Below are positions 11,251 through 22,810 of a stretch of DNA of 64,000 nucleotides, one piece after another; positions within the stretch are counted from its first letter, which is position 1; every line of letters starts with the position of its first letter. The position numbers and the translations under genes are program-made. The notes under the pieces were generated by a model. It had not been told where the DNA came from and made no database searches. It was given only the letters and a program-made list of their open reading frames with translations. Source of the stretch: Nilaparvata lugens (Eukaryota; Arthropoda; Insecta; Hemiptera; Delphacidae); assembly GCF_014356525.2 (NCBI RefSeq), contig NC_052507.1, positions 42,451,295 through 42,515,294 of the forward strand, read 5' to 3'.

Positions 11251-13125
11251 ATGGCTTACTTCTTCAAGGGACTACAACTTTCTGAAATAGAGTCAGCTCT
11301 GCATGAGATTCTTGATAACGAGGATGTTGAAATCGAAGATGCTTCTGTTACCGTTCTACCTCCAGAGTCAGTTGAACCAGTTACAGATGAAGAGGATATA
11401 AATGATGATTTCACAGGACCTGTTACTGTTTCTGAAGTATCAGGTAATATGGAGATTTTTGCTGAAGTGAGGAATCATTCTGAGGTAAGAGGTTCAGTGG
11501 AAACAATGAATGAAGATCATTCTCAGCCAGGGCCATCAAGAGAGACTCCAGTTCTACAGTCCAACCAACAGAATAGTGTTCAAAGCAATATAGCCCCCCC
11601 TACAGTTTCCACCTCATGTGTCAATGACTCAGTTGGCTCTTGCACAGAAGTTGCTCCAGATTATTCCTGTCCAAAATGGCGAAAAGTTGCTCCTAACTAC
11701 TGTAATCTGCCTCCCAAAACAAATACTGCAGAAAATATGTTTGATTTGCTGTATAAAAAATTTGAATTTGCCAGTCCTGTAGACATATTTCAATGTATTT
11801 GTAATACTGATATACTACAACACATTGTCACAGAAACTATAAGGTATGCTACTGAAACTAAGAATGATGCAACCTTTAATTTTAGTGTTGAGGAGCTTCA
11901 GGCTTTCATTGGAATACTCTTATTCTCTGGGTATCATAAAGTGCCACAAGCCACTCACTACTGGTCTCAACAAGAAGATCTTGGTGTACCATTGATTCAG
12001 AAAACCATGAGTAGGAACAGATTCACTAAAATAAAATCCTACTTAAGGTTTTAAAATTAGACCTCTATTGAATATGGTCAATTAATCTGTTGCTCAGTTT
12101 GGAGTTTTTGATGATAAACTTTCTGTTGATGAAATGATGGTGAAATATTTCGGGAAGCATTCAATAAAACAGTTTATTCGAGGCAAGCCAATAAGGTTCG
12201 GGTACAAACTTTGGAGTGTGTGTAGTGTATCTGGCTATTGTTTCAGATTTGATTTGTATTGTGGACAAGACAGTGGAACAAAATGTAATATTCCATTGGG
12301 GCTTAGTGTAGTGGAAAATCTATTACTGGTAGTTGATGATCCTCTGGGATATGAAATATATTTTGACAATTTTTTCACCTCCTTCAACCTCATTTCAGAA
12401 CTGAGTAACATTGGATTTCGGTGTACTGGAACAATCAGAGAGAACAGACTGAAAAATTGTCCTATAAAGCCCCAAAAAGAGATGAAGAAGACTGAAAGAG
12501 GAACTTATGATTATTCTTTCGACAAGAGAAACGAGATTTTCATTGTAAGATGGAACGACAATAGCATTGTCACGTTAGCTACTAATCATGACTCACATGA
12601 ACCAGTCAGAAATACAAATCGCTATGTGAGGAAATTGAAAAAACGAGCACAAGTCCCTCAGCCCAATGTTGTAAAATCATATAACAAGTCAATGGGGGGT
12701 GTTGACCTCCATGACTGGCTTGTTGCTGAGCGCAGGATAAAAATAAGGGGGAAAAATGGTATTGGCCTATAGTAACACATATTCTTGACATGATGATTGT
12801 GAATAGCTGGGTGATCAGTAAGATCATTAGTCAAAAGAAAGGGGAAACACCAACGCCTCTCCTAGACTTCAAGAGAGCCATCACACTTGCTTTCCTGAAG
12901 CAGTCAAGCTTTTTGGGAGATGTTGGACGACCCAGAATCCAGGTGCAGGTAGCAAAGCCTTTGGAAGTAATAAGGTACGATTCAAAAGAACATACTATAA
13001 AAAAACGATCAAATCAACGGCGATGTCAGATGGCAAATTGCATTTCTAAACCAAGGACCTACTGTGGAAAATGCAATGTGACATTATGTGTAGAATGCTT
13101 TGACCCATACCACAGAAAGGTATAA
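11251..13125 (+). pseudogene. piggyBac transposase, frameshifted (PGBD4-like)
   Basis: This is a cut-and-paste transposase that would excise the element and reinsert it at TTAA. ATG at 11251 gives MAYFFKGLQLSEIESAL; the in-frame codons before it lack an ATG. The first part (to 12054) holds an acidic N-terminus and the start of the DDE_Tnp_1_7 domain (SPVDIFQ, VEELQAFIGILL). The second part (about 12092-12772) holds LSVDEMMV, YFDNFFTS and GGVDLHD, which match the three catalytic Asp positions of the family. The third part (12776-13125) ends in a Cys-rich zinc-finger-like tail (CQMANC, CGKC, CVEC, H). Breaks: codons lost and a TAA near 12055-12100, and one A missing from a run near 12752. Everything else is well preserved, so death appears recent. 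Confidence 0.92.
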
Positions 13126-13358
13126 GTATAGTATATACTAATGGTATATCAACTTCAGATAAATAATTATTTCCATTGTTTGTTTTTTCATACCTATTCT
13201 ATTCCAATAAATATATTATATAATGAACATTATTGTAATAATTTGCTTCTATCCAATATCCTTCTCATTGTATTCTATTGATTTATAGGTGGAATTCTGA
13301 TAACTATTCAAAAAATATCATAGAATTTTATTCTATAGAATATCACCATGCATCTTAC

Positions 13359-13380
13359 CACTGTCCTCATTTGAGGACAG
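13359..13380. repeat. piggyBac subterminal palindrome 3
   Basis: CCACTGTCCTCATTTGAGGACAG, the same palindrome as at 10448, about 130 bp inside the right end. Confidence 0.9.
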
Positions 13381-13496
13381 GCGTTTTTCTCAACGTGGAA
13401 ATTTTTTTTCATCAAAATTACCACAAATACTGTAAATATGGAGCCTGAGTATATGTTTTTGTTGAAATGAAGTGAATTGAACGAAAAAAAATAATT

Positions 13497-13514
13497 TGGT
13501 AAATGATGGGTTAA
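13497..13514. repeat. piggyBac right TIR plus TTAA target site
   Basis: TGGTAAATGATGGG followed by TTAA. The inverted match to the left TIR is exact. Confidence 0.92.
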
Positions 13515-13650
13515 GGTATAATTATTACTATCTATTTATTTTATGTAACCATGGGTTATATATGGAAGAGGGGGCTCTTATTGCCTCAACTTCGCCCACA
13601 TGACTTGTAATGTTATAAAGTGCAAATAGAAGACATTTATTTATATCTAT

Positions 13651-13811
13651 CTATTTATGCGTAACGTATGCGTGATTTCACGATAAGCTGACGCCACGTT
13701 TATACACGCTGAATCTAATTCTACTGTTTCTATACAAATATAATAAGCATAGTATCAGCTGATGAAAATCGGAATACGCGGGTGCGTAGCGCATAAGTCT
13801 GTACACACTTT
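13651..13811. mobile_element. MITE copy related to 8536-8703
   Basis: The right half reads ATAAGCATAGTATCAGCTGATGAAAA and ends GCGCATAAGTCTGTACACAC, closely matching the right half of the 8536 element. The left half shares the GACGCCACG segment, but its terminal 18 bp are degenerate. No coding capacity. Confidence 0.7.
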
Positions 13812-14901
13812 TATATTTCACATTAATTCAATTCACAGTAAACGTTTATTTTTCGAATTGAATTTAATCCTTATCATTCTGAATCTTTGCTCGCCTCAGC
13901 ATTCCTAAGTTTCCATGGAAACTCAATAACAAGTGATGTACTGTTGGTCGACAAGCATGTGTGCACATGCAAATCCGGCAGCCAGCCAGAGGCCCTCGAC
14001 CTCGACCACTCCAAACTTCACTTTGATGAAGCAGTCTACTCCAGCCTCCGAGAACAACAAGTGGTTTGTAAACGCAGCGGCTTCAACTTGGGCGATTTGA
14101 GGTTACCGTCAGGTTCACTTGCATCATAATCAAAACGTTTGGCATTTTCATTTTCATTCCCATTCTCATTTAGGGGCGCGCGATTGTTCTGACACAATTG
14201 CTGGGATGGATCTATGAATCATCTTAATTCATTTAAAAACCAATATTAGTATAATTAAATGAATAAGATACGAGGAATAAAATGTTTAATGCAATGCTTT
14301 CCTTCACAATTATTTCCAAACTTTGAGTGAAGAATAAGCAAAAAGAAACATCCTCACATTCTACAACTCTTCATTTCTGTTCTAGTGTAATGAGTATCTA
14401 TTATTATTCTCATCTATCCTTCCAATAGAGAGCGGAAACTATATTCATGCGATAATACCTACTCTCAAGTAATTTCACACCCATTTGATAATGTGAGTTT
14501 GATGAGGATCTTCACTCATTCCAATACTGTCGTTCCAGACAGAAATTCACAAAACAAGAAGTTCAAGTTCTCAAAAATACATTGCTGCCATCAATAGATC
14601 ATTGAACGACATTATATTGTATCAAAATCAATATTGCATGATGAAAAATTAATCAATTTATCCAATAAATTGGACATCATTCTATATAGTGGTTCTATGG
14701 TGAGTTTATAGGGGAACAGTAATGCAAACGACGAATTCGAACTTTTAGAATTAACGTGTGGTTATTTTGTAGAAAATTTCAATGAATTCTCATTTTGGAC
14801 TGTGTCATCACCTAAGTTAAGTTGGGGGAAAAATAGGTCAAGGATTTCCTTATTATTTGTATTTATCTTCCAATGTTATTAAATCAGTGTAATTTTATCA
14901 T
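13812..14901. other. Non-coding stretch
   Basis: No gene recognised. The open frame at 13887-14129 includes a GC-richer segment (about 13960-14060) but no known motif, so a host exon cannot be shown. Confidence 0.3.
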
Positions 14902-15140
14902 AGACTAGCAGAAACCCGTGCTCCGCAAGGATCTGTTTTAAAAGTTGACAAACTGAAAACTTGACGTAATGAAATTTTGAAGAATCAAAAATAGGCCTGA
15001 AACCATCCTTGGTTAATTAAGAATCTATATGCAAAATTTCAAGTTAATTAGTCCAGTAGTTCAGACGTGATGATGCGTCAAACATAATTTTCCTATCCCG
15101 TACGTGTATAAGCCAACTCTTTACTTCATTATAGATATAG
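14902..15140. repeat. Dispersed retroelement-like repeat, copy 1
   Basis: Begins TAGACTAGCAGAAACCCGTG and contains AACTTGACGTAATGAAAT, AATTTCAAGTTAATTAGTCC and AGTTCAGACGTGATGATGCG. The same ordered phrases occur at 49152-49390 and 49735-49985. The A(A)CCCGTGC start and TATAG-type tail resemble RTE-derived or similar repeat tails common in insects; class assignment is tentative. Confidence 0.75.
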
Positions 15141-15169
15141 TTAACGTCTGCATGGCTTTTGTTTGAGCC

Positions 15170-15270
15170 GATTGTAAATCTATATATATGAAAATGAATG
15201 TCTGTTTGTGTGTTTGTTCGTTCCCTATAGACTTGAAAACTACTTGACATAACGGTATCAAACGTTGGGA
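15170..15270. repeat. Second retroelement-like fragment
   Basis: TATATATATGAAAATGAATGTCTGTTTGTGTGTTTGTTCGTTCCCTATAGACTTGAAAACTAC-type sequence. A related reverse-orientation phrase (GAACAAACGAACACGC, then TATATAGAAG) is near 50212-50278. This is probably the head of the same class of dispersed repeat. Confidence 0.5.
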
Positions 15271-15580
15271 ATATGTTGTGTGAATATTGGGATGGTTTCT
15301 GAAGAGGAATTTTGAAAGGGGGGCTAATAATAATTATTATTTATTAATCCATTTTACAGACCTATGTTATTGAAATTGTCGGCCGAGCGGCTACCGAATA
15401 ACGGAAAGATGATCATGATTCAAGATCATATTGTGATAATATGATTCAGCATCTAAAGTTACCAGCTATAATAAACACGTCACCCTGTGATAAATTGTGT
15501 ACTGGTATTAAAACGGTAGTTTGGAGTTGAAGAGTTGAAGTTGATTGGTACCAGATGTAGATAATGCTAAAAAGTAAATT

Positions 15581-15818
15581 CGTATGGCTTTTGTTGGTGG
15601 GGAGTCCCTTGCGGGAAGGTCCCACCGCCTGAATATATAATTTAAGCCGTCAATGGGCCTTACGACTGTCATACTTCAGCCGGGACCGACAGTTTAACGT
15701 GCCCATCCGATAACACGGGAGTGATCTGGTTAAAAAACTTTTGGTATTGAGAGGGTTTGAACCCGGGATCTCTGTGCTGCTACGCAAGCACTCTATCCAC
15801 TAGACCACGGATCACTCC
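15581..15818 (-). mobile_element. tRNA-derived SINE
   Basis: On the minus strand the 5' head carries a pol III A box (TGGTCTAGTGG, about 15797-15808) and a B box (GGGTTCAAACCC, 15753-15764). A body follows with GGGCACGTTAAACTGTCGG and TCCCGGCTGAAGTATG, then ends at about CAAAAGCCATACG. The A/B box spacing is tRNA-like, but the acceptor stem does not pair properly, so this is a SINE and not a tRNA gene. The central GTTAAACTGTCGGTCCCGG segment resembles a domain shared by several insect SINE families, as far as I recall. A SINE is transcribed by pol III and mobilised by a partner LINE. Confidence 0.88.
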
Positions 15819-15821
15819 ATA

Positions 15822-15895
15822 TATAAATGGATTTATATATATTATATTATATTATATATATTATATATATTCATAATAATATATTATGATCCATA
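15822..15895. repeat. AT dinucleotide-rich tract
   Basis: Run of TATATATTATATTATATTA-type sequence directly next to the SINE head. Confidence 0.85.
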
Positions 15896-16210
15896 TCCAC
15901 GGATCAATGATAAAGCTTTATTATATTTTATAGTCAACGCTGAAAAAAGAAAGACTCAATTACCAGAAATACTATAAATTCTATGAGGCACCAGTAAGCC
16001 ATTAATTTAAAGTAGTTCAATCACTTCCATTAAGGACACTGGATACATGATGAACAATCAATACGTATGAAATTTATTAGCTACAGAGTGAAAAACTTTT
16101 GATTGCAGTGACCCCGACTACTACAATATGAATAACCATTTGGATCAAATAGGCCTATAAGGAATTACTCACATCTCTCATCAACTCGTACTTTTTATTC
16201 ACAAAAAATA

Positions 16211-16290
16211 TACAGGATGATTCATAATCATGGTAAAATAATTCAATACGTGATAGTAGAGGTAAAAATAAGAAAAAAAGTTCTTATTTT
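16211..16290. repeat. Outer ~80 bp of the left inverted arm
   Basis: Contains GGTAAAATAATTCAATACGT and GAGGTAAAAATAAGAAAAAA, which are inverted matches to 23298-23377 with about six mismatches. Confidence 0.88.
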
Positions 16291-18878
16291 GTGTGATGAA
16301 TCTTTTGAGTAAATCTCATGAAAGGAGAGAATTAACTGAAAAAAATTGTAATTACCCTTATAGAATGAAAGATCTGCCAAACGAATAGTTAGCATCCGAG
16401 CGATAAGGCTTCTTTATCAACAGCTGAGTATGAGATAAGAGTACCGTTCTGTACTACGCATTTTTTCAAAGAATAATTTAATAAAATTATAATTATTTTG
16501 CAGATTGAATGCAAATCAATTTATGAATTACTCATTGAACATTTGGAGGTTACACTGTTGTTTACAATTGATCAGATGTTTTTGTAGCAGCTCAGACACA
16601 GCTGACTGACTCAATATACTATAAATGTCATACCAGATTTTCATGCAAGCTATAATATTGTTTCTAAAATTAAAAACTATTCAAAAAGGACAAAGAATTT
16701 CAAATAGAAAAATAAAATATATGTATTATTGTTAAAATTATTTATTACTCACGAAATTACATTATAATGTCAAGTGTTATTGTAGCGAACTAGGTCATAG
16801 CATGAATATTGTATTACTGATAAGAGCAACAAAAAAATTAATTATAACAGTTTCGAATATAATAAGAATTGTATAGAAATATTAAATTATAAATTATTGA
16901 TTCAACTGAGTCACATGGTGAATGAATCTCTTTGGCAAGTCTAAGCCAATCATATGTCATAGAAATGGCACAAAAAGGGATGATCGTTTGAAAGCATCAT
17001 ATATTAATCTGTTATCAGCCAGCAAACTTCCCTTATCATAATTATATGGTAGTGCATGTACACTGTATAGGGGAACTGTATCTAGAGAATTGAGCAATTC
17101 AAAAAATTATACAAATCTAATTATTATTGTAATCAAAGTAATTATATTTTACTGCTTGCCACTGACGTCATGCCGACGTCATAATCATTCTACCAATGGC
17201 AAATTTTCATGCAAATTAATTACACAGACATTGTCAGAAAAGGGTTCTAGCCAAAGGCTTAGAAGAAGGCAAGACACTTCCCTTTTAAAATCCTCACCAT
17301 TAAGACCTTGTGAAAAAGTTACCAAAGACCTATTAGTGAAATTTTGTTCGATTTTTTGTATATTTTATCTGTGAGCCAATATTTTAGGCTATCTTATTTG
17401 TTATTTCATAAATTTATTTCATCAATCGATAATTAGAGAAATTCAAATTTAATTATTCCCTAATTATTTTGGTGAAGGAGATATTTAATTAAAATTCCAC
17501 ACGTGCTAGAACCGAAGCCTGGACCGGCCACCGATCATACCAAATTTGATCTAAAGGAACCACGACTGCCAAGACGATTCACGTGAGTTTTATATTTTGG
17601 GGCCCCAATCTACACTTCGAAAGAAAAATACAGTGCAGAAAATATAAAATTTTTCTTCGTTAAAGTAATGGCCACGCTGACAAGTGCTTATAACCATTAA
17701 GATCCTAGATTATATTTGATATAGAATTTATAAGAACTTGTAGTTGATTAACTATCCTCTGCTGCCAGAACCACGACCCGAGTAGTTTTTGAAATCTTTT
17801 ATAATTCATTTTCACTATTTTTCAAAAAACTGTTAAATTTATCAATCATAGAATTCTGTTGAATCATGCATGGTGTCATGCAAGTACAAGAAAATTTCTA
17901 ATTATTTTTGTTAATGATAAACTATTCTCAATCTGTAATTCAAGCTTTACATTTGCACTGTCAAACCATATATTTTATCATATTATATTTCAATTTTCTT
18001 AATTCGTCTTCTGAGTTCGATTATTTCTTAAGCCTGTCAATCATTGTGTCTGACACGTTCTATATTATCAAGAACCGATCAAGTATGATCATTGAAATAA
18101 TTGATTCGACCTGGATATTGGAACAGATCTAAGTGGATGTAGTGTGTGGGGTCAGATCGAAATTACTTATTCTCTGTCCTTACCTGCTCATATATCAGCT
18201 TTTATCTGTTACCAACTTCGGCTTGGGAGCGAATTCGTCGACTGTATAGCAGATGCAGCTGGATATCATATAATTTCCTACAATAGAGCATAAAGCCCGA
18301 CAAGACTCTGTTCTCGAAATATATTCCGAACGATCCTTATTACCCTATTTTAATCCTTTGGAACTCATTAGAGATGCAGTCCCGTAAATTATCTACATCG
18401 GGATTTTTGCTCGACCTGTATGATTTTGTATGCTGTTCCATCACAGGTAATAGTTTTAAGATATCCGTATTCAGTGTTTAGCAACCGCTACACTACTTTA
18501 AAAAAATTTTATCATTATACAATCTATCATAAGAAGAATCAAGGGTGAGCAAGTGTTTATGCCTCCCGCGAGTCAGACGATTGTATCGAATCTTGTAGTG
18601 ACTCAATCATTCTGGTATTCACTCAGCGTCCACGCACGCATTTCAAAATTTCCAACCTCAATACTGGTGACTCAGTGTAAGATTCATTATACGTGTGTCG
18701 TCCTATCCTTGGAGGCGATAGTAACTCCCCCAAGAAGAGCACCACACAATTTGGCTAGTAACGTGGGGCTATTTGTACTCCACACAAGATTCATAATACG
18801 TGGAGCTGTATATTTGTAGCACAACACAATTTGCCTATGCAACGAGAGGCATTTAAAATACAGCACTACAATCCATAA
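16291..18878. other. Unidentified ~2.6 kb between the two pieces of the left arm
   Basis: No recognised coding domain. Open frames at 17090-17374, 17908-18132, 18553-18819 and 18687-18947 have no known motif. It may be a separate insertion into the transposon arm, but I could not see convincing terminal repeats for it. Confidence 0.4.
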
Positions 18879-19345
18879 ACGCTTCATTAGCGAGCTATAC
18901 AGAGTGAAAGATTTCGCCCAGAATTCAGTTCCTCTGGTGAAATACACCGATGCTGAATTGTTTGGGGACTAGTTTTTGGAAAACTATGCTGGATTCATAT
19001 GTAAAAATATCTGAAAAACTGAATAAAACTAGTCTGGAAGCTGTAGTGTGAGTAGTTTTTGAGAAAAAAGTTGAAATATGCGAAAAATTCAAGTAGAAAA
19101 CACAGACTTCTACGTTTGATGCCCAATAACTTTCTTTAATGACCAGTAGACAAATAATTTTTCGAAATAAAAATTGTAGAAAATTTAATTCTGAAAAGAA
19201 TGATGTAAGCTGTGTAAACTAAATTTGAATAAAAGTTGGATAAAAATGTATTCTTATGTAGTACATTACACCACAAAAATTTGCTGTTTTATGAGGAGAG
19301 AACTAATAACTCATAAGTTGTAGCTGATTGCAAATAAAATATTCG
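18879..19345. repeat. Inner part of the left inverted arm
   Basis: Starts AACGCTTCATTAGCGAGCTA and ends near AGCTGATTGCAAATAAAA. It is an inverted match of roughly 85-90% by eye to 22811-23288. Confidence 0.92.
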
Positions 19346-19414
19346 GTTTTTTGTGAAAAGTTTTTTTTATATGAAAGTAGCATATCTAAATGGCATTAAA
19401 CTTATACCAAAAGA

Positions 19415-20031
19415 CTAGTAGATTATGCCATTAAGCCTGGGAGGAAGCTCGAACAGAAGTAGATGATCTCCTATGATTCCTGCCCAAATGTTTACTGAAA
19501 ACTGATGTTGTGGAAGATTGGGATTGATGGCATGAGGATTCTCAGCTGCCCAAATATGTTAGTTGTGGACGATAAGGATAGCTGTTCTTGTAAAGTGTGC
19601 CTCGTCGGTAAATAATACGGTTGTTAAAAAGTTTGGGTAAACAAGTTTTACTAAAAACCATCGGCAAATACCAGCACGGGAATACAGTCTCGTGGCAATA
19701 GAGTATGAACTTTCTGGAGGTGGTATGGATGTAATTGTTGCTCTTTTAGTATCCTCCAAAAAATAGATTGATTGACATTGAACTGCACTGAAAATTCTCT
19801 TGTGTTCTTCTCGGGATGTTCATAAATTTCATTAAGAGCTTGTTCTTCAAACTCAACAGTCTTAGTAGATCGGGGTCTGCCTGCTTGAATGTGCTCTTTG
19901 GATATCAAAGAATCTGTCTCAGGAAGACGTTGATGAATAGTAGCAAGAAACCTTGAACTTGGACATACTCGGTTAGGAAAGTTCTCTTGATACAAACGTC
20001 TTGCTTCAGTACTATTACAGTAGTGTCCCAT
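19415..20031 (-). pseudogene. DUF4817/HTH/DDE transposase, broken and truncated
   Basis: A cut-and-paste transposase fragment. In order from 20031: the end of a DUF4817 domain (CNSTEARRLYQENFPNR), a linker (AGRPRS), a helix-turn-helix (EKNTREFSVQFNVNQSIFWRIL then LHPYHLQKV), and the start of the DDE domain (TTVLFTDEAHFTR, ENPHAINPNLPQHQFSVNIW and ELPPRLNGIIY). The first catalytic Asp is present; the second Asp and the final acidic residue are missing because the match stops at 19415. A frameshift lies near 19680, and a TAA at 19559-19561 replaces a codon just before HIWAAENPHA. The wording closely follows a transposase family common in insects. The gene is dead. Confidence 0.88.
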
Positions 20032-22504
20032 TTGTGCCGGGCACTCTTTTTAATTCAGGCCTTTTCCCAAGTTATAATAGTAAATTAAATACGCAATAGA
20101 CTAGAGCCATTATTGTAAGTGAGTTAGCGAAATAAATTATTTTCTCTCTCTATTATGAACGGCCATGACTTCGAGTTTCCCCATGATAGATATTTAAAAA
20201 TTGTGGCTCCGAGTCGTCGAGGAATGTAGATTATGGAATTATCTCTAAAACTTAGCCTTCTTGTTGCGACATAAAGTGCGATAAGTTGGAAAACAGCAAG
20301 CATTGAAATTATAACAAACTACCGATTTTGCAGTTACTATTTGGTCCAAAGGCTCTAGAAGCCACGCGACGATTGGTCAAATTGATTCCTTTCGCCCAAT
20401 AGGAGACCTGTTTCTAAATACAGTAGTGGGGGGATTCCCCAACCGCGAGACCAGATTACGTTTCGGAGGACACTTTGCTAGGAGCACTACGAGAGTAAAG
20501 ATGTAGTCATTATGTTTCGCCCTTTTTGGGCAGGTTTACAAGTTTATTTTATTAGTTAATGTAGACGCTAGTTTTATTTTTATTAAAGTTTAAATTTTCT
20601 AGTAGTGCCATGTCCTGAAAAGTTTAATTGTGTTTCTTCATCATGTACGAATAGTTGTTTCTTCAAATAACCGCTAAGGTACGTAAAATAAGGTTAAAAT
20701 ATAATTTAGGGAATTTAATTAATTGAAACTTCAATCAAAGAGTATTTTATCAACAAAGCCTGTTAATTTTCAAGTTAATAATATTGATTGAGAATAATCC
20801 TTTTGATTTTATTAGTGATGGAAGATACTTATAAATTTTTTCTAAAGAAGTATAGAAAGTTTTCAGTTACGTTACATTTGAGTTATTGTTTCTGGAGATA
20901 TATTATCGTAGAGTATTGCTGAAAGTCAGGAAGATAGCCTTTAAATTGGAATGAAATTTTTAAGATTATGTTCATATTGAGTTTATGACATTTTTTAATT
21001 TATATTTTTCAGACTCTGTTTTCTTATGTCATTAAGGCTTTCGAATGATTTAGTAAATTTTTTATGATAGAAATCTTAATAGACGAAGAAGAAAGTTTTT
21101 CTTTTCCAGGAAATTAATGTTAATGAATGTTCAAATTTTAATACAATTAAAATTATTTTCTATGTGTCTAATAATTTTATTTAATCAAAGGTAAATCAAA
21201 TCATAAACTCTGGAATGTTCATTTTTAATTAAGGTTCTGAGCAGTTTTGGGCGAATGCCCGTTATTTACACTTGGATTGCGTCCTAAAGTTCATAAATAA
21301 TAAATAAAATAAATGTTGGCTAGCGCACAAGTTTCCAACAATACTAGCCGAGCTACTATATGAAAAATTATATTTGATTTCGCAAACCAAACGAAAAATA
21401 TCATAAAAGTTAGCATCATTTCAATCTGAATTATTCCTTTTCTAAGAGTATTATAGTCTATCAAGTTATATAAAAGTTAACATCATAATTAATGAAGTAT
21501 TCATTTTCTAAAAGCATTATATTAATTTATTACGGGTGTTTTCACAAATGTTGCATTGTATATTAATGACACTCTGGCAAGTAAATTTGTTTTAAATCTG
21601 TTAAATTTTGAGAATGAAATCAGAACGTCAAGATAAAATCTAAATTGAATAACAGAATAAACTCCTGTTTTAGCTTTTGATGAATTGTAGGAAGAGTTAG
21701 AAATAAATGCTGTAATACATTTATTTACAGCGGTTCATGTGTGTCCCCAAACCAACTTCTTGTACTACCACCTCTTTGGTTCCGCAACTTTATGTAACAC
21801 CGCTTCAAGACACCCGTTCAGACGACAGGTCTAGGGACGTAAGAGGACGTCGCCGTCAAGCCAAATTCAACCGGTAAAAGTTCACCGCCAAAAACAAGGT
21901 ACTGTAACCCCGACGATAAAGCAACGTACAGACCAACGAAAGTGCAGTGTAGTGAAACAAAGTTCATTCGAGAATGTCAATCAAAAGTGGGGATTCAAAA
22001 TTATTATGAAATGGGTTATATGGGTTACTATCGACGAAACTTGGGTTCAACGGGCTTTTCTTTCTTGAGTAATTCCATGTTGAAATGAACTTGTTATTTG
22101 ATGACTGATATTGTTTGGTTTTGTGACGTATTGCTATCTAATCGGGGATAGTAATGCACCCCCGAATCAGATGAAGAATGTCACCAAAGTAACATGAAAT
22201 TGTTGTTTCTGTTGTTCGATTTTAGTTGCCAATGTTTATTGAAGCTGTTTGTATTTTTCAATTATTTCAAATTGTAGTGTTATTCTATAGTATAAACCTA
22301 TTAAATCAGGCATGGCAAGATTAATTGAAGTTTTCTTGACTCTAGCCCGTTCACCTGCATGAATTAGGTATAGACTCAGGTATTTTCTAGATGTGTCGGC
22401 CTATTTCTAAATTCTAAATTTTATTCAAAATTATCTTCTTTATCACCTTTAAAAAGGTGCAGCCACACAACTGCGTCACTGCTGCTGAATGTTTAGCGAA
22501 AGGC
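20032..22504. other. Unidentified ~2.5 kb separating two transposase pieces
   Basis: Mostly AT-rich, with two GC-richer islands (about 20335-20510 and 21725-21930) but no frame or motif I recognise. Its position between the transposase body and its apparent start codons suggests a later insertion, perhaps a relic of another element. No terminal repeats were evident. Confidence 0.4.
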
Positions 22505-22573
22505 ACACATTCCATACATTGAATGCATGTCAGCTAGTTCGGAGTATGAATAATGTCTAAAATTACCTGCCAT
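22505..22573 (-). pseudogene. Apparent N-terminal codons of the DUF4817 transposase
   Basis: From ATG at 22573 the minus strand reads MAGNFRHYSYSELADMHSMY then GMC. The phrase ELADMHSMYG matches the usual start of DUF4817 transposases (a YADMH-YG pattern). It sits just inside the right inverted arm, where the gene should begin. The frame stops a few codons later. It should join the body at 20016-20031, but about 2.5 kb intervenes and the exact join is unclear. Confidence 0.6.
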
Positions 22574-22810
22574 TTTTTAAAAAGTTAACACTTAACACGA
22601 AAGCAAAGTGAAATGGTTACAAATAACTGGTTAATAGGTTAAACAAAAAACACAGCGCGGCTACAGTAGGCCTAACTTACAGTTTGTTTTTTGTTCAACA
22701 GTGAGCTAAAATATTTCTGAAAATAAATTTCAGCTGATAATTCCTTTTAAATATTTTCTTTTTTAAAACAAAATGAATCAGCTGTTTTGAAACAGCTGTT
22801 CTTAAAATCA

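Larger units (their letters stand above)
10436..13510 (+). mobile_element. piggyBac-family DNA transposon, 3,075 bp
   Basis: The two ends are 14-bp perfect TIRs: CCCATCATTTACCA at 10436-10449 and its reverse complement at 13497-13510. The right flank is TTAA (13511-13514), the piggyBac target. The left flank is TGAA (10432-10435), read here as a mutated TTAA. A recognisable piggyBac transposase lies between them in the plus orientation. Palindromic subterminal repeats occur near both ends. The ends are intact, but the transposase is frameshifted, so the copy is probably not autonomous. Confidence 0.93.

Noticed and set aside
15746..15818. Minus-strand tRNA gene
   Set aside because: A and B boxes are present, but the acceptor stem does not pair and the sequence continues into a SINE body.
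17500..22000. LTR retrotransposon candidate (GC-richer islands near 17515, 20335 and 21725)
   Set aside because: I found no pair of long direct repeats, no primer-binding site that I could defend, and no gag-pol motifs.
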